Assembly: GCF_024171605.1 (NCBI RefSeq)
Contig: NZ_JALKAA010000006.1
Location: 1-64,000 of the forward strand
Direction of reading: 5' to 3'
DNA from: Pontibacter sp. HSC-36F09
Lineage (GTDB): Bacteria; Bacteroidota; Bacteroidia; Cytophagales; Hymenobacteraceae
Length of the DNA: 64,000 nucleotides
Part shown: positions 40,931 to 50,566 of the stretch, piece after piece
How positions within the stretch are numbered: position 1 is the stretch's first letter
How the letters are laid out: the number at the start of each line of letters is the position of its first letter
Notes under the pieces: model-generated
The model's database searches: none
Told to the model about the DNA's origin: nothing
The model's input: only the letters and a program-made list of their open reading frames with translations
Translations under genes and position numbers: made by a program

Positions 40931-41710
40931 TTATATGTTCTGCTCTACGAGCTGGGTCAATGCTATAAAATCCTCTACTGACAACTGCTCTGCCCGCTGG
41001 TCAAAGACAGGCTGCGTTGTAACTTCCGGCGGGAGGTTGAAAGTCTTGAGGCAGTTACGCAGTGTTTTGCGCCTTGTTCCAAAACTGTTCTTCACGACAG
41101 AGAAAAAAAGCTTCTCGCTGCAAGGCAGGCTCTTCCGGTTGTTGCGCACCACACTGATGACGCCCGACTTCACTTTGGGCGGCGGGTGAAATACGTTTTC
41201 ATGCACTGTGAACTTATACTCAATGGTATAGAAAGCCTGCAGGAGAACGCTCAAAATGCCATAAGCCTTGGAGCCCGGAGGCGAAGCCAACCGCTCAGCC
41301 ACCTCTTTCTGGATCATACACACCACTTCCGGCACCACGTCGCGGTGTTCCAGCACTTTAAAAAAAATCTGGCTGGAGATGTTGTAAGGAAAATTGCCGA
41401 TGATGGAAAACTTGCCCGGAAAAAGCTTGCTTAAATCCGTCTTCAGAAAGTCAGCCGAGATGATGCGGTCGCCCAACTGCGGGAAATGCTGCTGCAGATA
41501 GGCAATGGATTCGCGGTCTATGTCCAGTACGGTGGTGCGGTACTCCTTGTGCTCGAGCATATACTGCGTGAGCACACCCATACCCGGGCCGATCTCCAGC
41601 ACATCCTCCACCCCGCCGGGCAACGTCAGTTGCTCCACTATTTTGCGGGCGATGTTCTGGTCGACCAGAAAGTGCTGGCCCAGGTGCTTTTTCGGACTTA
41701 CTTTGCTCAC
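40931..41710 (-). CDS. rsmA: 16S rRNA dimethyladenosine transferase
   Basis: The 259-residue KsgA methyltransferase has KKHLGQHFLVDQNIA, the SAM loop LEIGPGMGVLTQ and GNFPYNISSQIFFK, which is the adenine-flipping NxPY motif. It dimethylates A1518 and A1519 of 16S rRNA, a late assembly checkpoint. It is first in the rsmA-mgtE-dehydrogenase operon and divergent from pepA, with 159 bp between. Confidence 0.96.
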   Translation of the reverse strand: MSKVSPKKHLGQHFLVDQNIARKIVEQLTLPGGVEDVLEIGPGMGVLTQYMLEHKEYRTTVLDIDRESIAYLQQHFPQLGDRIISADFLKTDLSKLFPGKFSIIGNFPYNISSQIFFKVLEHRDVVPEVVCMIQKEVAERLASPPGSKAYGILSVLLQAFYTIEYKFTVHENVFHPPPKVKSGVISVVRNNRKSLPCSEKLFFSVVKNSFGTRRKTLRNCLKTFNLPPEVTTQPVFDQRAEQLSVEDFIALTQLVEQNI

Positions 41711-41869
41711 GTGCTATGTGTTATGGCACCGGCTGATTAAGACAATTTCGCCGGAAACCCGTTATACCTTATTTAGATGCGCTACCGTTGCCGACAATAC
41801 CTGCGTCCGTGGTTTTCGCATTACACCATATACTTACTATATTGCGTGCTCCAAAGATACGAATGACAA

Positions 41870-43303
41870 ATGCCAACACAACTCAAATACAACACATCAG
41901 TAGGTAAAAATACAGACGTAGCCCTGATTGTGCGGGCTGACCAGACGGATTCGCTCCCAGAGCTGAGCTCAGACGAAACCGCTTACCTGAAACGCCAGCT
42001 GGAAGCAGAGGCGAAGATCGTTTCCCTGAACCGCTATACCCAGCGGGTATACGTGGTGGTTTACTCAGAAGGCAAAACTCAGAACGCCACCCGGGAGGCC
42101 CTGCGCCAGGCCGGCTATACCTTGCTCAAACAGCTCAAAGCCGACAAAATAGAGGAACTGGCTATTCAGGACCTTACCAAATCGGACGCAAGCCCCTACC
42201 TGGCCGAGGGCCTATACCTGAGCAACTACCAGTTCCAGAAATACAAGACTAAAAACAGCAAGCCAAGCCCGCTGCAGACCATCGTGCTGACAGACGAGAA
42301 CCTGTCGGAGTTTGACGTGATGGAGCTGCAAAACGTGCTCGACGCCGTGACCATCACCCGCGACCTGGTGAACGAGCCGAACAGCCACCAATCAGCTACC
42401 CAGTTCAGTGAGCAACTGGTAGAGTTGGGTGAAAAAGCCGGTTTTACGACGCAGGTGTTTAACGAACTGCAGATTCAGTCGCTTAAAATGGGTGGTTTAC
42501 TGGCCGTGAACCTGGGCAGCGAAGAACCGCCTACTTTTAATATATTAGAGTGGAAGCCGGAAGGCGCTACTAACACCAAACCTTACGTGCTGGCAGGTAA
42601 AGGCGTGGTATACGACACCGGTGGCCTCAGCCTGAAGCCAACACCACAGTCCATGGACTTCATGAAGTCCGACATGGCCGGTGCCGCTGCCGTAACCGGT
42701 GTCATGTACGCACTGGCAAAAAACAATGTGCAGCTGCATGTCATCGCGCTTATACCTGCCACCGACAACCGTCCGGGCGGCAAGGCTTATGCGCCGGGTG
42801 ACGTGCTCACTATGCACAACGGCATGACAGTAGAAGTACTCAACACCGACGCCGAAGGCCGCCTGATCCTGGCAGATGCCCTGAGCTTTGCACAAAAGTA
42901 TAAGCCTGAGCTGGTGATCGACATGGCCACCCTGACCGGAGCCGCGGCCCGCGCGATCGGCAAAGAAGGCCTGGTGGCGATGAGCAATGCCGGCGATGAC
43001 GTGATGACAGCCTTGAAAAAAGCCGGTGAGGCAGAGCATGAGCGCATTGTGGAGTTTCCGCTTTGGGACGAGTATAAGAAGCACATCGAGTCGGACATAG
43101 CCGACATCAAGAACCTGGGCGGTGCCGAGGCGGGTGCTATTTCGGCGGGTGTGTTCCTGGAGTATTTCACCGACTACCCGTGGGTGCACTTTGACATCGC
43201 CGGCACGGCCTACCTGCTGGGCGAAGACTCTTACCGTGGCAAACTGGCCACCGGATCGGGCGTGCGCCTGGTTTACAACTACCTTAGCTCTCTGGCTAAC
43301 TAA
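41870..43303 (+). CDS. pepA: Leucyl aminopeptidase, M17 family
   Basis: The 477-residue protein has an N-terminal macro-like domain and a C-terminal dizinc peptidase domain. The latter shows VLAGKGVVYDTGGLSLKP, FMKSDMAGAAA and the signature NTDAEGRLILADAL. TLTGAAARAIG and GAISAGVFLEYF complete the site. It removes N-terminal residues from peptides in the cytoplasm as a hexamer. The pdxA gene follows 7 nt after the stop. Confidence 0.95.
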   Translation: MPTQLKYNTSVGKNTDVALIVRADQTDSLPELSSDETAYLKRQLEAEAKIVSLNRYTQRVYVVVYSEGKTQNATREALRQAGYTLLKQLKADKIEELAIQDLTKSDASPYLAEGLYLSNYQFQKYKTKNSKPSPLQTIVLTDENLSEFDVMELQNVLDAVTITRDLVNEPNSHQSATQFSEQLVELGEKAGFTTQVFNELQIQSLKMGGLLAVNLGSEEPPTFNILEWKPEGATNTKPYVLAGKGVVYDTGGLSLKPTPQSMDFMKSDMAGAAAVTGVMYALAKNNVQLHVIALIPATDNRPGGKAYAPGDVLTMHNGMTVEVLNTDAEGRLILADALSFAQKYKPELVIDMATLTGAAARAIGKEGLVAMSNAGDDVMTALKKAGEAEHERIVEFPLWDEYKKHIESDIADIKNLGGAEAGAISAGVFLEYFTDYPWVHFDIAGTAYLLGEDSYRGKLATGSGVRLVYNYLSSLAN

Positions 43304-43310
43304 GCAACAA

Positions 43311-44333
43311 ATGGACAACAGATACAAAGCAAAAATAGGCATCAGCATTGGCGATACGAACGGCATCGGCCCGGAGATCATCGTCAAAACCCTTTCAGAC
43401 CAGCGCATCCTCAATTTCTGCACGCCCGTGATCTACGGTACTGCCGCAGTTATGAACCAGGTGCGCAAAGCCCTGAGTGCGGAACATTTCCACTACCAGC
43501 AAGTGGTTTCCGCACAGGAACTTATACCTAAAAAGATCAACCTGGTCAGCTGCTGGGAAGAAGACATCGCCGTAGAGCCAGGCACACCAAAACCGGAATC
43601 CGGCAAGGCCTCACTTGACTCGCTGCTTGCCGCCTCCCGCGACCTGAAAGCTGGTTTACTGGACGGCCTGGTAACCGCCCCGATCGACAAAGACAACATC
43701 CAGTCCGAGGAGTTCCGCTTCCCGGGCCATACTGAGTTTTTGACCTCCTACTTCGATGCGGCCGACAGCCTGATGCTGCTCGTGGCCGACGACCTGCGCG
43801 TAGCCACGGTGACAGGCCATATACCTGTCAAGGAGGTAGCCAGCAAACTTAACTTCGACCTGATCATCCGCAAGATCACCATCCTGCAGGAATCACTGCG
43901 CCATGATTTCGGCATTCTGAAGCCGCGGATTGCTGTGTTGGGCCTGAATCCGCATGCCGGTGAGAAAGGATTGTTGGGAACCGAGGAACTGGAGATCATC
44001 CGCCCGGCCGTGATGCACCTGAAAGACAAAGGGCATCTGGTATTTGGCCCCTACCCTGCCGACGGCTTCTTTGGCATGCGCATGTATAAGCAGTTCGATG
44101 CAGTGTTGAGCATGTACCACGACCAGGGGCTTATACCTTTCAAGACGCTCGCCATGGAGACTGGCGTGAACTACACGGCCGGTCTGCCGATCGTGCGCAC
44201 CTCACCGGACCACGGTACCGCCTACGACATAGCCGGCAAACACACAGCCGATGAAACCTCTTTCAGAGAAGCGCTGTTCCTTGCCTGCGACATCATAAAA
44301 AAGCGCCAGACAGAGCAAAAGGCTGTTTTATAA
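43311..44333 (+). CDS. pdxA: 4-hydroxythreonine-4-phosphate dehydrogenase
   Basis: The 340-residue PdxA has GISIGDTNGIGPEI, VTAPIDKDNI, FPGHTEFL, ALSMYHDQGLIPFKTL with a metal-binding His, and RTSPDHGTAYDIAGK. It oxidises 4-phosphohydroxy-L-threonine in the DXP-dependent pyridoxal phosphate pathway. The ATG at 43311, 7 nt after pepA, fits the family start; the same frame extends upstream inside pepA without homology. Confidence 0.95.
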   Translation: MDNRYKAKIGISIGDTNGIGPEIIVKTLSDQRILNFCTPVIYGTAAVMNQVRKALSAEHFHYQQVVSAQELIPKKINLVSCWEEDIAVEPGTPKPESGKASLDSLLAASRDLKAGLLDGLVTAPIDKDNIQSEEFRFPGHTEFLTSYFDAADSLMLLVADDLRVATVTGHIPVKEVASKLNFDLIIRKITILQESLRHDFGILKPRIAVLGLNPHAGEKGLLGTEELEIIRPAVMHLKDKGHLVFGPYPADGFFGMRMYKQFDAVLSMYHDQGLIPFKTLAMETGVNYTAGLPIVRTSPDHGTAYDIAGKHTADETSFREALFLACDIIKKRQTEQKAVL

Positions 44334-44368
44334 ATCGGGCTGCTATTTTATTTGTCAAAATAATGTTC

Positions 44369-44376
44369 TAATTTTG
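44369..44376 (+). promoter_or_regulatory. -7 box upstream of the DUF177-rpmF genes
   Basis: TAATTTTG matches TAnnTTTG. TTTT, not TTTG, is 19 nt upstream (44346-44349). It gives a leader of about 18 nt before the GTG at 44400. Confidence 0.45.
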
Positions 44377-44399
44377 CGTCTTGCAATAAAAACACGGTA

Positions 44400-44948
44400 G
44401 TGAAAAAGCTTAAAGACTACGAAATCGGCATAGCCAAACTCAGTAACAGAAAGCATGATTACGAGTTTGAGATAGACGATTCATTCTTTGCTTTGTTTGA
44501 GCAGGAGATCATACTGGGGGGAAAACTACTGGCTAAAGTAGAGCTCGATAAGACCGAGTCGCTGCTGACGCTGCATTTTGACATAAAAGGGCACGTGCGC
44601 CTCACCTGTGACCGCAGTCTGGAGGAATTTGACCAGCCGCTGGATATCGAAGAGACGCTGCTGATCAAGTATGGAGAGGAAAACACCGAACTGGATGAGG
44701 ACTTGTGGCAGATTACGCCTGAGACGCAGACGCTCAACGTGGCACAGCACCTGTATGATTACATTGGCTTATCGCTGCCAATGAAGAAGCTCCACCCACG
44801 TTTTTTGGAGGAGCAGGACGAAGAAGATGAAAGGGATATCCTGATCTACTCTTCGCGCCAGGCGGGCGACAGTGAAGGAAATGACAACGGTGGAGATGAC
44901 GACGATGACGTTGACCCGCGTTGGGATGCCTTGAAAAACCTGAACTAA
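44400..44948 (+). CDS. YceD / DUF177 family protein
   Basis: The 182-residue protein starts with GTG. The DUF177 core includes HVRLTCDRSLEEFDQPLDIEE with a single Cys, followed by an acidic tail (GNDNGGDDDDDVDPRWDALKNL) whose final DPRWDALKNL is conserved in the family. DUF177 proteins sit before rpmF in most bacteria and are linked to 23S rRNA or 50S subunit maturation. The next gene here is rpmF, 54 nt downstream. Confidence 0.9.
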   Translation: MKKLKDYEIGIAKLSNRKHDYEFEIDDSFFALFEQEIILGGKLLAKVELDKTESLLTLHFDIKGHVRLTCDRSLEEFDQPLDIEETLLIKYGEENTELDEDLWQITPETQTLNVAQHLYDYIGLSLPMKKLHPRFLEEQDEEDERDILIYSSRQAGDSEGNDNGGDDDDDVDPRWDALKNLN

Positions 44949-45002
44949 CAAGCAGTAGAATAATAAAGTATTACATAACAGCAAGTAAATTTATAACTAA
45001 AA

Positions 45003-45200
45003 ATGGCACATCCTAAACGCAAGATTTCGAAGACCAGAAGAGATAAGAGAAGAACTCACCAGAAACTCTCTGAGAAAGCGATTGCAATCTGCCCTACTAC
45101 AGACACTCCTCACCTGTTTCACCATGCTTACGTGGTAGAAGGCGACCTGTACCACAAAGGCAAACTGGCGATCAAAAATTATACAGCAAACGCTCAGTAA
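45003..45200 (+). CDS. rpmF: 50S ribosomal protein L32 (zinc-free form)
   Basis: The 65-residue protein starts [19 protein letters not shown], the conserved L32 N-terminus that packs on 23S rRNA. The second half has only one Cys (ICPTTD), followed by PHLFHHAY. The paired CxxC zinc knuckles of many L32 proteins are therefore missing, a C-minus form that needs no zinc. It lies between DUF177 and plsX as in most bacteria. Confidence 0.95.
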   Translation: MAHPKRKISKTRRDKRRTHQKLSEKAIAICPTTDTPHLFHHAYVVEGDLYHKGKLAIKNYTANAQ

Positions 45201-45251
45201 CCCAAGTCTGTACTCCGTTTAAGTTCTGTATAATTTAACGTCATCCAGTAC

Positions 45252-46193
45252 ATGAGAATCGCCCTGGACGCTATGGGCGGCGACTATGCACCTGAAGCAA
45301 ACGTGAAGGGTGCTATGTTAGCTGCAGAACAGCTCGAAGAAGATTATGAAATCCTGCTTATTGGCAAGGAAGATATTCTGAATCAGCTGCTGAAAGAATA
45401 TGGTTACACTGGATCTGTAATAAAGGTGGTGAACGCCACCCAGGTAATTGACATGGGAGAACATCCCACCAAAGCACTTACCCAGAAGCCAGACTCCAGT
45501 ATTGCTGTAGGTTTTGGTATGCTTAAGGCTGGAAAAGCACATGCTTTTTGCAGCACCGGCAATACCGGAGCAATGCTGGTAGGAGCCATGTTCAGCGTAA
45601 AAGCCGTTGAAGGTATATTAAGACCATCTATCGGCGGTTTGGTACCAAAGCTCAATGGTGGCTTCGGTATTATACTGGATGTGGGTGCTAACGCTGACTG
45701 TAAACCTGAAGTACTGGAGCAGTTCGGCGAAATTGGTTCTATCTACGCCAAATACGTACTGGAAATCGAAAATCCGAAAGTCGGGTTGATGAACCTGGGC
45801 GAAGAAGAAGGCAAAGGCACTGTCAACACACAGGCAGCGCACCAGCGCCTCAAAGTTAACCCAAACATCAACTTCATCGGCAACATCGAAGGACGCGACA
45901 TGTTCAACGACAAAGCTGATGTGATCGTGTGCGACGGGTATACCGGCAATATCATCCTGAAGATGGCGGAGTCTGTATACGACATCCTCAACGCGAAGAA
46001 CATGCACGATCCGTTTTTCGACAAATTCAACTACGAGGCCGTAGGCGGCAGCCCGATCCTGGGTATCAATGGCAACGCCGTTATAGGACATGGTGTCTCT
46101 TCCCCACTGGCTGTCTGCAACATGGTGCTGCAGGCCCAGAAAATGGTAGCCACTAACCTGTCTGAGCGATTTAAAAAGCATACGGGCGTCTAA
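45252..46193 (+). CDS. plsX: Phosphate acyltransferase PlsX
   Basis: The 313-residue PlsX starts [21 protein letters not shown] and has [38 protein letters not shown] and FIGNIEGRD. It converts acyl-ACP to acyl-phosphate for PlsY-dependent phospholipid synthesis. It follows rpmF by 51 nt. A terminator-like hairpin stands between it and fabH. Confidence 0.96.
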   Translation: MRIALDAMGGDYAPEANVKGAMLAAEQLEEDYEILLIGKEDILNQLLKEYGYTGSVIKVVNATQVIDMGEHPTKALTQKPDSSIAVGFGMLKAGKAHAFCSTGNTGAMLVGAMFSVKAVEGILRPSIGGLVPKLNGGFGIILDVGANADCKPEVLEQFGEIGSIYAKYVLEIENPKVGLMNLGEEEGKGTVNTQAAHQRLKVNPNINFIGNIEGRDMFNDKADVIVCDGYTGNIILKMAESVYDILNAKNMHDPFFDKFNYEAVGGSPILGINGNAVIGHGVSSPLAVCNMVLQAQKMVATNLSERFKKHTGV

Positions 46194-46226
46194 TAAAAGA
46201 CGCTGGCCCTGGCCAAAAACATTTCC

Positions 46227-46287
46227 TGGCACAAACTGTCTCACTACTCTTTTTGCGTAATGACGGTTTGTGCCAAGTTTTTTTTAT
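46227..46287 (+). terminator. Long-stem terminator between plsX and fabH
   Basis: TGGCACAAACTGTC (46227-46240) pairs with GACGGTTTGTGCCA (46262-46275), with one G-T pair, and AGTTTTTTTT follows. fabH must use its own promoter or read-through. Confidence 0.85.
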
Positions 46288-46330
46288 TATATTGCCGTCT
46301 TAAATATCCAACACTTATACCTTTCACAAT

Positions 46331-47329
46331 ATGAGTAAAATTACTGCCGCGATCACTGGAGTGGCTGGTTATGTTCCGGACTACGTGCTTACGAACAAGG
46401 AACTGGAAACAATGGTAGAAACCAATGATGAATGGATCCTTTCACGAACCGGTATTAAGGAAAGGCGCATTCTGAAAGGCGAAGGCAAAGGCACCTCACA
46501 CATTGCAGTACCGGCAGTACTCGACTTACTCAAAAAAACCAATACCAAAGCAGAAGAAATAGAACTCCTCATCTGCGCCACGACCACCCCCGACATGGTT
46601 TTCCCGGCCACGGCCAACCTGATCACGGCTGAAGTAGGCGCCGTAAATGCCTTCGGTTACGACCTGCAGGCAGCCTGCTCCGGTTTCCTTTTCGCGCTGG
46701 CCACCGCCTCTAAGTTCATCGAGTCAGGACAGTACAAAAAAGTGATCGTGGTAGGAGCCGATAAGATGTCTGCTATCGTTGATTATACTGACCGTGCTAC
46801 CTGTATCATTTTTGGTGATGGCGGCGGCGCTGTGATGCTGGAGCCAAATACAGAAGGCTACGGAATACAGGACTCCGTATTGAAGTCTGATGGCACTGGC
46901 GCGCAGTACCTGCATATGAAAGCGGGCGGTAGCCGCAAACCTGCTACTATCGAAACGGTGCAGGCGCGTGAGCATTACGCTTATCAGGAAGGACAGCAGG
47001 TATTTAAGTTCGCTGTGAAGGGTATGGCAGATGTATCGGCTGAAGTGATGGAGCGCAACAACCTGACAGCAGAAGATGTTGCCTGGCTGGTTCCGCATCA
47101 GGCAAACAAGCGCATCATCGACGCGACAGCTAACCGCATGGGCGTGGGCAGTGACAAAGTGATGCTCAACATCGAGCGTTATGGCAACACAACAAGTGGC
47201 ACCATTCCACTTTGCCTCTGGGAATATGAGAAACAGCTGAAAAAAGGTGACAACCTGATTCTGGCGGCATTCGGTGGCGGTTTTACATGGGGCGCCATCT
47301 ATTTGAAGTGGGCTTACGATTCGAAATAA
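46331..47329 (+). CDS. fabH: 3-oxoacyl-ACP synthase III
   Basis: The 332-residue KAS III has active-site Cys116 ([10 protein letters not shown]), His in VPHQANKRI and Asn in [25 protein letters not shown] near the start binds CoA. It starts fatty-acid synthesis by condensing acyl-CoA with malonyl-ACP. The 5' neighbour is plsX. In related genomes efp, accB and accC usually follow directly; here two minus-strand genes intervene. Confidence 0.96.
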   Translation: MSKITAAITGVAGYVPDYVLTNKELETMVETNDEWILSRTGIKERRILKGEGKGTSHIAVPAVLDLLKKTNTKAEEIELLICATTTPDMVFPATANLITAEVGAVNAFGYDLQAACSGFLFALATASKFIESGQYKKVIVVGADKMSAIVDYTDRATCIIFGDGGGAVMLEPNTEGYGIQDSVLKSDGTGAQYLHMKAGGSRKPATIETVQAREHYAYQEGQQVFKFAVKGMADVSAEVMERNNLTAEDVAWLVPHQANKRIIDATANRMGVGSDKVMLNIERYGNTTSGTIPLCLWEYEKQLKKGDNLILAAFGGGFTWGAIYLKWAYDSK

Positions 47330-47343
47330 TTCACTCTGATAAT

Positions 47344-47381
47344 AAACAGGAAAAGCGGCTAATATGCCGCTTTTCCTGTTT
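47344..47381. terminator. Bidirectional terminator after fabH
   Basis: AAACAGGAAAAGCGGC (47344-47359) pairs perfectly with GCCGCTTTTCCTGTTT (47366-47381) around a 6-nt loop. It serves fabH and the convergent CZB-like gene. Confidence 0.85.
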
Positions 47382-47403
47382 ATAGACCTTATTTCCGGAT
47401 CAT

Positions 47404-47769
47404 TTATACCATATCGGCTCGCAATGCAAGTCGCTTCTCCAGTTGCATGAGCAGTTCCTGAAAACGGTCAGATAGCTTCTCTATGTCCTTCATCCCCGCA
47501 TGCGCCTGGTCAATGCTGCCGTTTCGGTAGAGGCTGAACAGCTGGTTTGCGTTTGTCAGCAACTCGCTGTGTGTTTTCTGTAAACTGTAAAGCTCTGGCT
47601 CACTGCCATACTTTTCCTTTCCAACCTGCAGAAACCAATGACTGATCGGGCCTGCATCTGAGAAAAATACGCTATCGAGCACCCCTCCGTACAGCACAGA
47701 GCGCACCTTGGACTTAAACAGAATATGTTTAATCCGGATCTGCTGTAAATCTACCTGTGCTGAATTCAC
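47404..47769 (-). CDS. CZB-like (chemoreceptor zinc-binding-like) domain protein
   Basis: The 121-residue helical protein resembles a lone CZB domain: KHILFKSKVRSVLYGG, a DAGPISHWFLQVGKEKYG segment in place of the usual Cys-x-L-G-x-W, and LQKTHSELLTNANQL with one of the two usual His. The replaced Cys and one missing His mean zinc binding may be altered or lost. CZB domains sense zinc or hypochlorite in chemoreceptors and cyclases. It lies 27 nt downstream of the PAS protein gene in the same direction, so the two probably work together. Confidence 0.58.
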   Translation of the reverse strand: MNSAQVDLQQIRIKHILFKSKVRSVLYGGVLDSVFFSDAGPISHWFLQVGKEKYGSEPELYSLQKTHSELLTNANQLFSLYRNGSIDQAHAGMKDIEKLSDRFQELLMQLEKRLALRADMV

Positions 47770-47796
47770 GTGTCTCTTTCCTAAATGCTGCGGCTA

Positions 47797-49059
47797 CTAC
47801 AACTCACCTACTGCTATACCTAACTCTTGCAGTTTTTTCTTCATTTGATATTTATCGGTCACATTAAAACCCGCGACCAGTATACCAATTATTTGCGTAT
47901 GCTCATCAAATAGCGGCTGGAAGATAAAGGTAAGGTAATTATCCTCCAGTTTGCCCTCCGGAGTAGAGAGCTTCACAACAATCTCCCTGGCTTCGAACGT
48001 TTCACCCGTCTGATATACATTATTCAGTACATCTATGTAGCCCTGATCAGCAATTTCCGGCAAAGCTTCTGCCACCGTTTTACCGATTAGGGTTACATGC
48101 GGGAACAGTTCCTGGTACTTCGTGTTTACGAGTTCATAACGGTGTTCCTTACCCTTCAGAATAGCGAAGAAAGTCGGGGCCTGCATGATCAAACGCTCTA
48201 GGGTCATTCGCTCGTTCTCGACTTTGCGGAAAGCGAGCTGCACTTGATCCGCCAGTTCGGACATTTGCTCGTTGCTTGCGAGGAGCTCCTGCACCAGATT
48301 CTTCATGTCGTGGATATCGCTGCAACTGCCAAGCCACATCCTGATCTCACCATCTTCATTTCGCATGGGCAGGTAGCGGCTCAGGTACCAACGATAATCG
48401 CCTTCCTTATCGCGTATGCGAATTTCCACCTGGCTGGCCTCCCCTTTCTCGAGCGACTGCTGCCATACTTTAGAGGCGCTCTGCAAGTCATCCGGATGAA
48501 TGGCTGCTTTCCAGCCACCCGCCATCAACTGCTCCGTCGCTATACCTGTATAGGCTTCCCACTGCTTATTAAAATAGGTCGAATCCCCAGCTGCATCATC
48601 GGCATCGATGAGTTGCGGCATGGAGTCTGCCATGAACCGGAATTTCTGCTCGATGTCCTGCAAAGCCTTCTTTGTTTCTTCCCGCTCTGTCACATCTTTG
48701 GTTTCCTGCAGCACATACAGCAATTCGCCCTGCTCATTCAGAATGGGTGTATGGGAGGCTTCCCAGCAACGCTCGTCGTAGCCGCTTCCGTCAGGTCGGG
48801 CAATCGCATAGCGTATCACGTCGAGGTATACCTTCCGGCCTTTGCGGATGGCCTCTTCAATAGAAAGCCGCACCGGATTATCTTCATAGGGCACATTAGG
48901 CTCTGGGTAGGCTTCCAGCAAAAAATGTTTGCCCAGAATATTGTCCAGCTGCCGCATCGTTACTTCCAGATACCGCTTATTGGCCCCTACGATTTTCATA
49001 TCGGGGTCAAGCAGTACCATAGCTTCCGGGGTGTTGTCAAAGATGAGCTTATAATCCAT
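47797..49059 (-). CDS. Triple-PAS sensor protein without an output domain
   Basis: A 420-residue protein with three PAS domains (about 1-125, 130-255 and 285-410). Typical PAC ends are visible: VLQETKDVTEREE, WLGSCSDIHDMKN and ILVAGFNVTDKYQ. A short coiled coil (255-290) joins PAS2 to PAS3. There is no histidine kinase, cyclase or DNA-binding domain, although such PAS arrays in this group usually end in a kinase. It may signal through the CZB-like protein encoded 27 nt downstream. It is transcribed against the surrounding fatty-acid genes. Confidence 0.88.
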   Translation of the reverse strand: MDYKLIFDNTPEAMVLLDPDMKIVGANKRYLEVTMRQLDNILGKHFLLEAYPEPNVPYEDNPVRLSIEEAIRKGRKVYLDVIRYAIARPDGSGYDERCWEASHTPILNEQGELLYVLQETKDVTEREETKKALQDIEQKFRFMADSMPQLIDADDAAGDSTYFNKQWEAYTGIATEQLMAGGWKAAIHPDDLQSASKVWQQSLEKGEASQVEIRIRDKEGDYRWYLSRYLPMRNEDGEIRMWLGSCSDIHDMKNLVQELLASNEQMSELADQVQLAFRKVENERMTLERLIMQAPTFFAILKGKEHRYELVNTKYQELFPHVTLIGKTVAEALPEIADQGYIDVLNNVYQTGETFEAREIVVKLSTPEGKLEDNYLTFIFQPLFDEHTQIIGILVAGFNVTDKYQMKKKLQELGIAVGEL

Positions 49060-49372
49060 GCAAAGGAGAGATTTACATTAAAAAAACGCACTGGTCAGGT
49101 GCTGTGGGCATACAGCCATACGCAGACAAGGATAAAAGCGCCTATGCTGGCACGGCCTTTTTTAAAATAATCGCTAATTTATATAAAATAAATGACTCGT
49201 CGCGCTATACTCCGGACTTTGTGGTAAGGATACATCCGGCTTGCTTTCCATGCGAATTGCCCTAAGCTTTTTAATCAATATTTGAGTATAATAGCTAACT
49301 TTGTTTGCAAGACAGCGATTTGCGCTATACTTTTATCGTTTCATTCAATTTCAAGCGTAACAACAGCATACT
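49060..49372. promoter_or_regulatory. Divergent intergenic region, PAS gene / efp
   Basis: These 313 bp contain no supported gene. TAACTTTG at 49296-49303 matches the -7 element in the efp direction, about 70 nt before its ATG; no TTTG stands at the expected distance. The region is AT-rich towards efp. Confidence 0.4.
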
Positions 49373-49936
49373 ATGGCAACCACAGCTGATATCAGAAATG
49401 GTCTGTGTATGGAATTTAACAACGACCTTTATGTAGTTGTTGAGTTTCAGCACGTTAAACCAGGCAAAGGCCCAGCTTTCGTGAGAACGAAAATGCGCAA
49501 CATCAAAACCGGAAAAATGTTAGATAACACTTTCTCGGCTGGTCATAAGATCACTACTGCCCGTGTGGAGCAGCGCCCGCACCAGTTCATCTACAAAGAT
49601 GACATGGGCTACAACTTTATGGACATGAATACCTTCGAGCAGGTTGCCCTGGACGAGAAAATGGTACCATTTGCTGACCTGATGAAAGAAGGCCAGGAAG
49701 TGACAATCCTGTTCCATGCCGAGACGGAGGCCCCGCTTACCTGCGAGATTCCTCCTTTTGTGGAGTTGACCATTACATACACCGAGCCGGGCCTGAAAGG
49801 CGACACGGCCACCAATGCATCCAAACCAGCTATTGTAGAAACAGGCGCCACTATTCAGGTACCGTTGTTTATTGGGCAGGACGAAAAAATCAAAGTAGAC
49901 ACACGAACTTATTCTTACGCAGAACGAGTAAAATAA
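49373..49936 (+). CDS. efp: Translation elongation factor P
   Basis: The 187-residue three-domain EF-P has the loop [17 protein letters not shown], with Lys32 at the tip that contacts the P-site tRNA and may be modified. [13 protein letters not shown] closes domain III. It relieves ribosome stalling at polyproline stretches. accB follows 4 nt downstream, so this starts the efp-accB-accC unit. Confidence 0.96.
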   Translation: MATTADIRNGLCMEFNNDLYVVVEFQHVKPGKGPAFVRTKMRNIKTGKMLDNTFSAGHKITTARVEQRPHQFIYKDDMGYNFMDMNTFEQVALDEKMVPFADLMKEGQEVTILFHAETEAPLTCEIPPFVELTITYTEPGLKGDTATNASKPAIVETGATIQVPLFIGQDEKIKVDTRTYSYAERVK

Positions 49937-49940
49937 CAAC

Positions 49941-50438
49941 ATGAAAGCTAAAGAAATCCAGGACCTTATTGACTTTATCGCCAAGTCTGGCTTGAATAAA
50001 GTAAACATTGAGACAGAAGAATTCAAGATCTCGGTGAAGCGCGATCCAGACCAGAAGGTGAGCTATGTGAAAGAGTCAGCAAGCGCTGCGCATCACGCGG
50101 CAGCCCCTGCCGCCGCTCCGGCTGCCTTACCTCAGGCTCCTGCCGCCCCAGCCACTCCGGCAGTCCCAGCTGCTGCGCCGGCCAGCGACGACAGCAAATA
50201 CATCGCCATCAAAGCACCCATGATCGGTACATTCTATCGCTCTTCCAGCCCGGACAAGCCAGCATTTGTAAACGTAGGCGACGAAGTCAAAAAGGGACAG
50301 GTAATCTGTATCATCGAAGCGATGAAGCTTTTCAATGAAATCGAGTCAGAGGTGTCTGGCAAGATCGTAAAAGTGTTGGTGGACAATGCCAACCCAGTGG
50401 AATACGACCAGCCGCTATACCTGGTAGATCCTAGCTAA
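49941..50438 (+). CDS. accB: Biotin carboxyl carrier protein of acetyl-CoA carboxylase
   Basis: A 165-residue protein. The N-terminal part (1-45) is followed by an Ala/Pro-rich linker (50-82) and the biotinyl domain (85-165). Biotin is attached to Lys129 in [10 protein letters not shown]. The thumb region [13 protein letters not shown] is present. It carries CO2 between AccC and the AccAD carboxyltransferase at the first step of fatty-acid synthesis. It lies 4 nt after efp. Confidence 0.96.
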   Translation: MKAKEIQDLIDFIAKSGLNKVNIETEEFKISVKRDPDQKVSYVKESASAAHHAAAPAAAPAALPQAPAAPATPAVPAAAPASDDSKYIAIKAPMIGTFYRSSSPDKPAFVNVGDEVKKGQVICIIEAMKLFNEIESEVSGKIVKVLVDNANPVEYDQPLYLVDPS

Positions 50439-50439
50439 T

Positions 50440-50566
50440 TCATCGATTTGAAAATTTGAAAATGTGAGGATATGAAAATGGAGATGGCCAATACCCTCTC
50501 CATTTTTATATCAATTTCACGCTAATCTCTACATTTCCAAATCTCAGAATCTCCAAAACTGACATT
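50440..50566. repeat. Low-complexity spacer with a terminator-like hairpin between accB and accC
   Basis: GATTTGAAAATTTGAAAATG-type repeats near accB face a TACATTTCCAAATCTC stretch near accC. Between them AAAATGGAGA (50475-50484) pairs with TCTCCATTTT (50497-50506), followed by TATA. The spacer may reduce read-through from accB to accC. Confidence 0.6.

Noticed and set aside
43122..43310. Longer N-terminus for PdxA
   Set aside because: The upstream frame overlaps pepA and encodes residues unlike PdxA; the ATG at 43311 matches the family start.
44936..44990. Third attC-like site (ACTAACAAGCAG after the DUF177 stop)
   Set aside because: No complementary L'/L'' arms and no matching GTTAG boundary upstream of the gene; DUF177 is a core gene with normal composition.
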